Assembly: GCA_965365445.1 (NCBI GenBank)
Contig: CBDUBS010000185.1
Span: 1-7,361 of the forward strand
Source: CBDUBS01 sp965365445
Lineage (GTDB): Bacteria > Bacteroidota > Rhodothermia > Rhodothermales > DASSAV01
DNA length: 7,361 nt
Direction: 5' to 3'
Made by a program: the position numbers and the translations under genes. Below the pieces are notes generated by a model that ran no database searches, was not told the origin of the DNA, and saw nothing but the letters and a program-made list of their open reading frames with translations. Shown here piece by piece: positions 1-5,881 of this stretch (position 1 is the stretch's first letter; the number at the start of each line of letters is the position of its first letter).

Positions 1-723
1 AACGTGGATGATATCCAGCGGAAGCAACGGGTTTGTTTCGAGCCGCGGGATGGGGTCGCTGTTGAGGATCGCATCCAGGTAGCCCTCCGCCGTTGCAGCG
101 GCGAATGCCGGGGCTCCGGCCAGCATTTCATAAAACGTAGCGCCGAGGGAGAACAGGTCGGCCGCTTCGGTATGCACCTCGCCGCGAATCTGCTCCGGAG
201 CCAGGTAGGCCAGCGTGCCCCGCACTTCGAGCAGGTCCTGCTCGTCGGAGGTAACGGAGGCCATGCCGAAGTCGGTCAGCTTGACCTGCCCCTCGTAGGA
301 AATGAGCAGGTTGGACGGCTTGATGTCCCGATGGAGGATGCCCTTGTGATGAGCGGCCCGGAGGCCCTGCGCCGCCTCGATGAGGATGTACGTGGCTATA
401 TCGACCGGAACGCGGCGGTTCCGGATGAGCGAGCCGAGATCCACCCCGTCGATGTACTCCGCGGCGAAGAACAGGCGGCCGTCCTCGTTGCCGTAGTTGT
501 ACAGGGCTACGACATTCGGATGCTGGACGCGGGCGAAAAGGCGGGCTTCCTCCTCGAAGCGCCGGGCAAGGGTTTCGTCCTCGCTGTACTCGGTGCGGAG
601 GACTTTGAGCAGGACAAACCGATCCAGCGACGGCTGGTAGCCCTTGTAGACTACAGCCGTCGCCCCCTGGGAAAGCTCCGCAAAGGGCTGGATGTCGCTT
701 ATTGTACCTGCTCCGACTCCCAT
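1..723 (-). CDS. Hanks-type Ser/Thr protein kinase, C-terminus cut by window edge
   Basis: This is the N-terminal 241 residues of a eukaryotic-like Ser/Thr kinase; the gene continues past position 1. Visible kinase landmarks are a glycine-rich loop (about 17-26), the beta-3 lysine K40, the C-helix Glu E59, the catalytic loop HRDIKPSN at 131-138 (D133, N138), the DFG at 151-153, the APE at 175-177 and D189 in the DLFSLG segment. The nucleotide loop is degenerate: the first and third glycines are S18 and A23, and the usual AxK reads LLK. The essential Lys, Glu, Asp and Asn are all present, so activity is expected. ATG at 723 is chosen because it leaves about ten residues before the domain; a GTG at 747 is an in-frame alternative. 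The start lies inside the end of the sigma-54 activator gene (25 nt overlap), implying coupled translation. The activator is an obvious candidate substrate, but that is inference. Any C-terminal sensor domain is out of view. Confidence 0.93.
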   Translation of the reverse strand, partial: MGVGAGTISDIQPFAELSQGATAVVYKGYQPSLDRFVLLKVLRTEYSEDETLARRFEEEARLFARVQHPNVVALYNYGNEDGRLFFAAEYIDGVDLGSLIRNRRVPVDIATYILIEAAQGLRAAHHKGILHRDIKPSNLLISYEGQVKLTDFGMASVTSDEQDLLEVRGTLAYLAPEQIRGEVHTEAADLFSLGATFYEMLAGAPAFAAATAEGYLDAILNSDPIPRLETNPLLPLDIIHV

Positions 724-2204
724 CCTTTCAGTTTGTAATGCAGCCACCGGCGGGATACGCCGAGCACCCGCGCCGTTTCGGAGATGTTGCCGTCGTGGTC
801 GCGGAGGGTGCGTTCCACCACGCGCCGCTCGACCTCCTTGAGGGCCAGGCCCGGCTCGTAGGGGTCGAGCAACTCGCGCTCGGGCAGCCGCAGATCCTCG
901 GCGGTTATGAGGTCGGCCCGCGCCAGCACGACGGCCCTTTCGATGGTCTTTTCAAGCTCGCGCACGTTGCCGGGCCAATCGTGGTTCTGGAGCGCCCGGA
1001 CAGCCTCCGGCGAAATGCCCCGGATGTGACTGCGGCGCTTCACGGCATATTTATCCAGAAAGTGGTGCGCCAGCAAGGGGATATCCACACGCCGCTGCCG
1101 CAGGGGCGGCATCGTGATGGCGATGGTATTGAGGCGGTAGTACAGGTCCTCGCGAAACTCGCCGGAGCGGACGAGGTCCTTCAGGCTCTTGTTGGTCGCC
1201 GAGATGACCCGGATATCCACCGGGCGCGTCTGGGTTTCGCCTACGCGCTTGATTTCTCCTTCCTGGAGCACGCGCAGCAGGGCCATTTGCATACGGGGGC
1301 TGAGGTCGCCCACCTCGTCCAGAAACACGGTGCCCCCTCCGGCCACTTCGAACAGCCCGCGCTTGTCGGATACGGCCCCGGTAAACGACCCCTTCTTGTG
1401 CCCGAACAGTTCGCTTTCGAGCAGGCTATCGGCGAGCGAGCCACAGAATACGGCCACGACCGGTTTATCCTTCCGGTAGCCGTTGTAGTGGATGGCCCGC
1501 GCGACGAGCTCCTTGCCGGTGCCGCTTTCTCCTTCCACGAGCACCGTAGCGTCGGTATCGAGCACCCGCGACATCATATCGAACACGTCGCGCATCAGGG
1601 GGCTCTGCCCGATGATTTCCTCGAACCCGCTGACGCGGCGTATCTCCTCGCGAAGCCGGCGGTTTTCCTCCCGGAGCGACTGGTAGAGCTGGGCGTTCTC
1701 GATGGCGACGGCCGCCTGGTTGGCGAAGGCGGTCAGGAAGGGCAGACTATCCCGGGTGAAATGGCCCCGGCGGGTCAGGCTGTCCAGATAAATGGCCCCG
1801 ATCAGGCGCGACTTGAGCCGAAGCGGCACGCAGGCAATAGACTGGATTTTCTGGAGGACGATGCTCTGGGTTTCCTTATAGCGCTCGTCGGTGAGGGCTT
1901 CGTACACCAGCACCGGTTCGCCCCGGTGAAGGACTTCGTTGACCACGCTGGTAGAGATGCGTACCAGGTCGCCGATTTGCTTCTCCGTAAAGTTGCGGCT
2001 GCTTTTCACGTCGAAGCCCTGGGGGTCCTTGTCCGACTTGAGCAGCACGAACCCGCGCTCGGCGGCGAGCGTCTCCATCGCGATTTCCAGCACTTTCTCG
2101 AGGAGCGCCTCGGGGTCCTGGATGCCGTTGATGACCTGGGCTATTTCGGTAAGGGCCTCGAGCGACGACTGCGCCCGGTCGACCGGTTGCTCTATCGCGC
2201 TCAT
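699..2204 (-). CDS. GAF-domain sigma-54-dependent transcriptional activator (bEBP), Fis-type HTH
   Basis: A 501-residue bacterial enhancer-binding protein, which uses ATP hydrolysis to remodel sigma-54 RNA polymerase. In order it has a GAF sensor (about 14-171), a short charged helix or coiled coil (173-192), an AAA+ motor (about 196-430) and a Fis-type helix-turn-helix (473-494). Motor motifs are Walker A GESGTGKE (225-232), a sigma-54 contact loop GSFTGA (272-277), Walker B with D296/E297, sensor I ATN (336-338), arginine fingers R351 and R357, and sensor II WPGNVREL (410-417). Two oddities: the contact loop has Ser in place of the usual Ala, and the Asn that normally precedes Cys254 (PspF Asn64, the glutamate switch) is Phe253. 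There is no receiver domain, so control is probably through GAF ligand binding or through the downstream kinase. The ATG overlaps the lipoprotein stop codon as ATGA. The target promoters are unknown. Confidence 0.96.
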   Translation of the reverse strand: MSAIEQPVDRAQSSLEALTEIAQVINGIQDPEALLEKVLEIAMETLAAERGFVLLKSDKDPQGFDVKSSRNFTEKQIGDLVRISTSVVNEVLHRGEPVLVYEALTDERYKETQSIVLQKIQSIACVPLRLKSRLIGAIYLDSLTRRGHFTRDSLPFLTAFANQAAVAIENAQLYQSLREENRRLREEIRRVSGFEEIIGQSPLMRDVFDMMSRVLDTDATVLVEGESGTGKELVARAIHYNGYRKDKPVVAVFCGSLADSLLESELFGHKKGSFTGAVSDKRGLFEVAGGGTVFLDEVGDLSPRMQMALLRVLQEGEIKRVGETQTRPVDIRVISATNKSLKDLVRSGEFREDLYYRLNTIAITMPPLRQRRVDIPLLAHHFLDKYAVKRRSHIRGISPEAVRALQNHDWPGNVRELEKTIERAVVLARADLITAEDLRLPERELLDPYEPGLALKEVERRVVERTLRDHDGNISETARVLGVSRRWLHYKLKGWESEQVQ

Positions 2205-3229
2205 TGTACCCTGAACCTCGCTTCTTTCGATCGGCTTCGGTTGCCGTATTCGTCAATGGCCGTTACCGACCAGATATATACCCCGGGTTTCAGCGAAAAC
2301 TCGACATAGAGTGAATCCTGCCGGGGGGGTACCTCCGCAGGAATCGTTTTCACCGGACGGCAATCGACGTTCGGATCGACGAACTCGCAGAGGGAAACCT
2401 GAAGGCGATAGGTGTACGGCAGGATGAATCGTTCCCAGTACAGCGTCGGGTATCTGGTGGATACGATGGCCGCATCCACGGGCCGCTCGAGCTGGGGCAC
2501 GTCCTCGATGACGCGTTTGACGACGAACGGCGCCGAGGAAGCTACGGCGCCGGAGGCGTCCTGCGCCTTCACCACCATCCACCGACCGGCGAGATCGTGC
2601 AGGTTTTTGGAGGGCAGGTTTTCGGCATCCACCATGAGTTCATACTGGCCGGGCGATCCGTTCTTCTGGTCGAGCGTATCCCTGAAAGCCAGGTCGGGCG
2701 CTTCGAGCCACACCAGCGCTATATCCGACGGCCCATCGGGGTCCTCTACGGTAACCAGCCCGCGCACCCGGTAAATGTCCGCCGCCACCCAGGACAGGTC
2801 TTCATGGGTAGAGTACACATTCTGTACGGTAACGGAGGGCAGCCCGTTGAGCATGGCCGGCTCCACCGTTCCCGTGCGCCCCAATTGCACTTCCGCCTTA
2901 TTGCCTGTAGAAGAAAAGCCTTCTTTTCGGATTTCCACCGTATATGACCCGACGGGGATATTTCGGAAAGCGTATTGCCCCTGATTATCCGTCAGGGTTT
3001 CGAACCGCGGCCGTGCGGCGGGTCCGGTGCTATCCGCCCGGAGCACGACTAGTGCGCCCGTCACAGGGGTGCCCGGCGACGTCATGAGAACGACGCGCCC
3101 TTGCAGGCTGCCAAGGTCCTCCGCTTCCGAGAGCGGATCCAGCGGATTCGTGTGCGGAAGATTGCGGTTGCAGCCGACCAGCAGAAAAGCAAGGAGCAGT
3201 ACCGGCAGCACCACCCGAAGATGAACCAT
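2201..3229 (-). CDS. Lipoprotein with carboxypeptidase-regulatory-like and FnIII-like domains
   Basis: A 342-residue predicted lipoprotein of unknown function. Its N-terminus has Arg5, a hydrophobic run and a lipobox ending LLVGC, which puts the lipidated cysteine at residue 20. An NPLDP motif follows at 28-32. Residues about 41-127 resemble a carboxypeptidase-regulatory-like beta-sandwich, with the typical pattern TDNQGQYAFRNIPVGSYTV (80-98) and a following KEGF. Residues about 147-237 look like a second beta-rich domain, and 244-342 like a fibronectin-III-like domain ending at the stop. C281 and C290 could form a disulfide outside the cytoplasm. ATG at 3229 is preferred over an in-frame TTG at 3238 because it gives a normal signal peptide; no clear Shine-Dalgarno is seen for either. 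The stop codon overlaps the activator start by 4 nt, so this is probably the first gene of the lipoprotein-activator-kinase operon. A binding or structural envelope role is plausible but not shown. Confidence 0.9.
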   Translation of the reverse strand: MVHLRVVLPVLLLAFLLVGCNRNLPHTNPLDPLSEAEDLGSLQGRVVLMTSPGTPVTGALVVLRADSTGPAARPRFETLTDNQGQYAFRNIPVGSYTVEIRKEGFSSTGNKAEVQLGRTGTVEPAMLNGLPSVTVQNVYSTHEDLSWVAADIYRVRGLVTVEDPDGPSDIALVWLEAPDLAFRDTLDQKNGSPGQYELMVDAENLPSKNLHDLAGRWMVVKAQDASGAVASSAPFVVKRVIEDVPQLERPVDAAIVSTRYPTLYWERFILPYTYRLQVSLCEFVDPNVDCRPVKTIPAEVPPRQDSLYVEFSLKPGVYIWSVTAIDEYGNRSRSKEARFRVQ

Positions 3230-3273
3230 AGCGTGCAAGTTCGTTCGGCCTGCCGGCCGGTTTAGGGTTCGGT

Positions 3274-3281
3274 GAAAGATA
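3274..3281 (-). promoter_or_regulatory. Possible promoter -7 box of the lipoprotein operon (TATCTTTC)
   Basis: The minus strand reads TATCTTTC, seven of eight positions consistent with the Bacteroidota -7 element TAnnTTTG, 44 nt before the ATG at 3229. It lies within CGCCCTATCTTT, which recurs exactly upstream of the phosphoesterase gene. No -33 TTTG is found at a suitable distance (a TTG lies only 10 nt upstream), so the assignment is weak. A second TATCTTTC at 3361-3368 has a TTG 16 nt upstream and is an alternative. Confidence 0.35.
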
Positions 3282-3360
3282 GGGCGCCGTACAACCCCCT
3301 ACCCTGCCGGCCTTCATGCCCGGCCCGGATAACAGGCGTCGGCTCAGGAACGGACGCCGG

Positions 3361-3368
3361 GAAAGATA
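3361..3368 (-). promoter_or_regulatory. Alternative -7-like box (TATCTTTC) upstream of the lipoprotein operon
   Basis: The minus strand reads TATCTTTC with a TTG ending 16 nt upstream, a spacing somewhat short for a Bacteroidota-type promoter. It would give a leader of roughly 125 nt before the lipoprotein ATG. The last base is C rather than the consensus G. Confidence 0.25.
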
Positions 3369-3478
3369 CGAATCCCGAAACTAGCAAGCCGACACCATCC
3401 GTATCCGGAACGGCGTTATCAATTTGTGTTTTATGTAAATACCAATAATTCGGACCAAAGCGGTGCTCCCCTGCCGGC

Positions 3479-4321
3479 TCAGACGCTTCCACCCGGCTGT
3501 TCCGGCAAGCGGGCAAAGCGCGTTTCGGCATGTTGGACGAAGCATCGGGTATCCGGATCGAAGCGGCGCTCCCGGATAAAAAACGAATCTCGTTTGACCT
3601 CTATAATATTGTAGAAATTCGTATCGCGGTTCGTCTTGCGCCCCCGGTTGCTGGTAGCCGTGCCGGCGCTGGCGATCACGACGCGGTGGTTGGAGGGCAC
3701 GATTTCGACGGGCTCTACGTGGGAAATATGCAGGTGCCCGCATAAAACCAGATCCACCCCGGCGCGGGAAGCCGCCTCGAGCGTCTTCCGGGCATTACGC
3801 GCTATATCATGCGGGCCCAAAGCCGCGATCTGCGCCAGGTGGTGGTGAACCACGAGGATTTTGAACGTGGCGGATGCAAGAGGAGAAAAATAGGCTTCGA
3901 TACGCGCCATCTGGCTCGAAGTAATCCGCCCCCCTTTTACCGTATGCCCTATGGCACTGTTGATGCCGAGCACGGCCACGCCCTCTCCCTCGAAGGTCGG
4001 GTACAGATCGTTCCGGATATACTTGCGATAGCGGGCCAGCGGCCGGATGAAGCGCGATACCGGCCTCCACCAGGGATACACGTCGTGGTTGCCCGGCACG
4101 ACGATAACCGGAGGGTCCAGCGACTCGAGCATCGAGGCGGCGGCCCGGTACTGAGATCGCCGCGCCCGTTGCGTCAGGTCGCCGCTGGCGGCCACCAGGT
4201 CGATGCCGGAGGCATTGATTTCCCGAACGAGGATATCAACGATTTCCGGATGGGTGATCCGTCCGAAATGGACATCGGAGATATGAGCAACCCGGAAGAG
4301 GGTCGTTGCGTCGTTCGGCAC
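3479..4321 (-). CDS. Class III metallophosphoesterase (CpdA/Icc-type)
   Basis: A 280-residue calcineurin-like phosphoesterase with a complete dinuclear metal site. The motifs in order are SDVHFG with D16 and H18, GDLT with D48, GNHD at 77-80 (N78, H79), a HHH run at 159-161 supplying one metal histidine, and GHLH at 195-198 (H196, H198), followed by a GTATSNRGR segment typical of the CpdA/Icc group. There is no signal peptide or membrane segment, so it is probably cytoplasmic. The family includes 3',5'-cyclic nucleotide phosphodiesterases, but the substrate cannot be fixed from sequence. The start is GTG at 4321: it lies only nine residues before the first conserved strand, and an in-frame stop lies 11 codons upstream (4355-4357) with no ATG between. 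It is separated by 156 bp from pdhC and 249 bp from the lipoprotein gene, so it is probably its own transcription unit. Confidence 0.92.
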   Translation of the reverse strand: MPNDATTLFRVAHISDVHFGRITHPEIVDILVREINASGIDLVAASGDLTQRARRSQYRAAASMLESLDPPVIVVPGNHDVYPWWRPVSRFIRPLARYRKYIRNDLYPTFEGEGVAVLGINSAIGHTVKGGRITSSQMARIEAYFSPLASATFKILVVHHHLAQIAALGPHDIARNARKTLEAASRAGVDLVLCGHLHISHVEPVEIVPSNHRVVIASAGTATSNRGRKTNRDTNFYNIIEVKRDSFFIRERRFDPDTRCFVQHAETRFARLPEQPGGSV

Positions 4322-4408
4322 AGGGAGGGAACAGGTTATCCTTGCCGGGTGGGTTCAGGTTGGCCTTGCTCATGAAACGATCGAGCCGGCCTACAGAAAC
4401 AATGCGAT

Positions 4409-4416
4409 CAAAGATA
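4409..4416 (-). promoter_or_regulatory. Possible Bacteroidota-type promoter -7 box (TATCTTTG) for the phosphoesterase gene
   Basis: The minus strand reads TATCTTTG, a full match to TAnnTTTG. A TTG (plus 4440-4442) lies 23 nt upstream, at the long end for a -33 element. Transcription from here would leave a leader of about 80 nt before the GTG at 4321. The box lies inside CGCCCTATCTTT (4410-4421), shared exactly with the region before the lipoprotein gene. Confidence 0.45.
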
Positions 4417-4460
4417 GGGCGGGCCGTCCCCTGCCGTCGCAAGAGGCGACCCGACCCTAT
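4414..4460 (-). terminator. Inverted repeat downstream of pdhC, possible terminator without a clear U run
   Basis: On the minus strand ATAGGG-T-CGGG (4460 to 4450) pairs with CCCGCCCTAT (4423 to 4414), ten base pairs with one bulged T. Inside it TCGC and GCGA (4449-4446 with 4440-4437) form a small stem around a CTCTT loop. It starts 18 nt after the pdhC stop. Only a TTT follows, so intrinsic termination is uncertain; it may instead be a transcript-end or mRNA-stabilising structure. Confidence 0.4.
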
Positions 4461-4477
4461 TAATTTAAGGACCGTTA

Positions 4478-5830
4478 CTACAGCAAGAGGTTGAGGGGCT
4501 CCTCCAGGTATTGTTGTACCGTGGCGAGGAACTGCGCTCCGGTCGCCCCGTCCACGATCCGGTGATCGCAGGAAAGGGTTAGTTTCATCCGCTTGCCCGG
4601 AACCACCTCGCCGCCCTTGACTACCGGCACGTCGCGGATGGCGCCGATAGCCAGGATGCACGCATTCGGCGGGTTGATGATAGCCGTAAATTCCTCGATA
4701 CCGAACATCCCCAGGTTGCTCGTGGTGAAGGTGGAACCTTCGTATTCGGCGGGCTGGAGTTGCTTATCCCTGGCTCGCCCTGCCAGCGAGCGGGTATCCT
4801 CGGCAATCTGGCCGAGCCCTTTCCGATCGGCATCACGAATCACCGGCGTGATGAGGCCCTCATCCATGGCCACCGCCACGGCTACATGCACCTGCTGGTA
4901 GCGCCGGATCTCGCCCTCCTGCTCCAGATACGACGCATTGACCGATGGATGCTTTTTGAGGGCTACGGCGCATGCTTTGGTGATGAGGTCGTTGTAGGAT
5001 ATTTTTATCCGTTGCTGTTTTTCGGCCAGTTCGTTCAGCTGCTCGCGGAAGGCGGAGGCCTTTTCCATATCCACGTCCACCGTGAGGTAAAAGTGGGGGG
5101 CAGTGAACTTGCTCGATGCCAGGCGGCGCGAAATGGCCTTGCGCATCTGCGAAATGCGCTGCGACTCGTAGGGCGCGTCGGAAGGGGCGGCAGGAGCCGC
5201 CACGGGCGCGGGCGTCGGAGCCTGCTCGGCCGCTTGGTCCTCGGCGGGCGCAGCTGGTTTCGGCTTCGAGGCGGCCGCTTCGATATCCCGTTTCACGATA
5301 CGCCCCTCGGGGCCGCTCCCCTGCACGGAGGATAAATCCACACCGTAATCCTTCGCCAGCTTGCGAGCCAGCGGCGACGCCTTATAGCGGCCGTCATCGT
5401 CGGAGGGCGCCGCTCCGTCACCCGAGGATGCCGCTCCGGCCTGGGCCGGCTGCTTCTGTTCCGGTGCGGTCAGAGCGGGAGGAGCAGGTACGGCGGCCGT
5501 CTCCCGGGCCGGTGCTTCGGCCGCAGGAGCCTCCGCCGCTACCGGCGTACCCTGACCCGAATACCGGGCCAGCACTTCCGAAATATCTTCATCTTTCTTG
5601 CCGAGCACAGCGATGAGCGCACCGATAGGTACGGCGTCTCCCTCTCCGACGAGGTGTTTGAGCAGCACCCCGCTGTCGTACGCCTCCAGGTCCATCGTCG
5701 CCTTATCCGTCTCGACCTGGGCAATGACATCGCCGGGGTTGACCTCCTCGCCTTCCTTGGCGAGCCAGGCCACGAGCACACCCTCTTCCATGGTGTCGCT
5801 CATTTTGGGCATTTCAACAGGTATAGCCAT
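4478..5830 (-). CDS. pdhC: Pyruvate dehydrogenase E2, dihydrolipoamide acetyltransferase
   Basis: A 450-residue E2 that forms the core of the pyruvate dehydrogenase complex and transfers acetyl groups from lipoamide to CoA. It has one lipoyl domain (about 1-80) with the lipoylated lysine K43 in ETDKATMD, an Ala/Pro-rich linker (about 93-147), a peripheral-subunit-binding domain (about 150-185, ASPLARKLAKDYGVD), a second Ala/Pro linker (187-220) and the catalytic acyltransferase domain (about 222-450). The active-site motif DHRIVDG contains H423 and D427, and STFTTSNLGMFG (366-377) is typical of the family. Having one lipoyl domain is common. It lies 51 bp after pdhB, so the two are probably cotranscribed. 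The neighbouring E1 genes argue for pyruvate over 2-oxoglutarate or branched-chain substrates. The ATG at 5830 gives the standard lipoyl-domain N-terminus. Confidence 0.96.
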   Translation of the reverse strand: MAIPVEMPKMSDTMEEGVLVAWLAKEGEEVNPGDVIAQVETDKATMDLEAYDSGVLLKHLVGEGDAVPIGALIAVLGKKDEDISEVLARYSGQGTPVAAEAPAAEAPARETAAVPAPPALTAPEQKQPAQAGAASSGDGAAPSDDDGRYKASPLARKLAKDYGVDLSSVQGSGPEGRIVKRDIEAAASKPKPAAPAEDQAAEQAPTPAPVAAPAAPSDAPYESQRISQMRKAISRRLASSKFTAPHFYLTVDVDMEKASAFREQLNELAEKQQRIKISYNDLITKACAVALKKHPSVNASYLEQEGEIRRYQQVHVAVAVAMDEGLITPVIRDADRKGLGQIAEDTRSLAGRARDKQLQPAEYEGSTFTTSNLGMFGIEEFTAIINPPNACILAIGAIRDVPVVKGGEVVPGKRMKLTLSCDHRIVDGATGAQFLATVQQYLEEPLNLLL

Positions 5831-5881
5831 CCGAAAGCAACCAATTGTAGTGGGTAATGAAGGAGCAGTGATCCGGCGGCG

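Larger units (their letters stand above)
3230..3478. other. 249-bp intergenic region before the lipoprotein operon
   Basis: No gene or RNA is recognised here. The region contains an AT-rich patch at about 3418-3450, unlike the GC-rich surroundings, two TATCTTTC boxes on the minus strand (3274-3281 and 3361-3368), and three copies of GCCGGCAGG on the minus strand (3249-3257, 3303-3311, 3470-3478). A 6-bp inverted repeat GGCGTC/GACGCC (3335-3340 with 3353-3358, 12-nt loop) has no T run after it. The region most likely holds the end of the phosphoesterase transcript and the promoter of the lipoprotein operon. Confidence 0.6.

Noticed and set aside
4..738. 244-codon open frame on the plus strand
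   Set aside because: It is antisense to the kinase, which shows HRD, DFG and APE motifs in the correct order on the other strand.
702..2309. 535-codon open frame on the plus strand
   Set aside because: It lies antisense to the sigma-54 activator, whose domain motifs are unmistakable. The translation shows no recognisable domain, and long shadow frames are expected in GC-rich DNA.
3230..3238. TTG at 3238 as the lipoprotein start
   Set aside because: The in-frame ATG three codons later gives a compact signal peptide and is the more usual codon; neither has a clear ribosome binding site.
3335..3358. Inverted repeat GGCGTC/GACGCC as a terminator
   Set aside because: The stem is only 6 bp with a 12-nt loop, and no T run follows on either strand.
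3441..3457. sigma-54 promoter-like sequence (TGGTCCG then TTGGT on the minus strand)
   Set aside because: The spacing is one base too long, and the -12 half lacks the GC, so it does not fit the GG-N10-GC pattern.
3262..3531. 89-codon minus-strand frame over the intergenic region and the end of the phosphoesterase gene
   Set aside because: It overlaps the phosphoesterase coding end in another frame and shows no domain, signal peptide or ribosome binding site.
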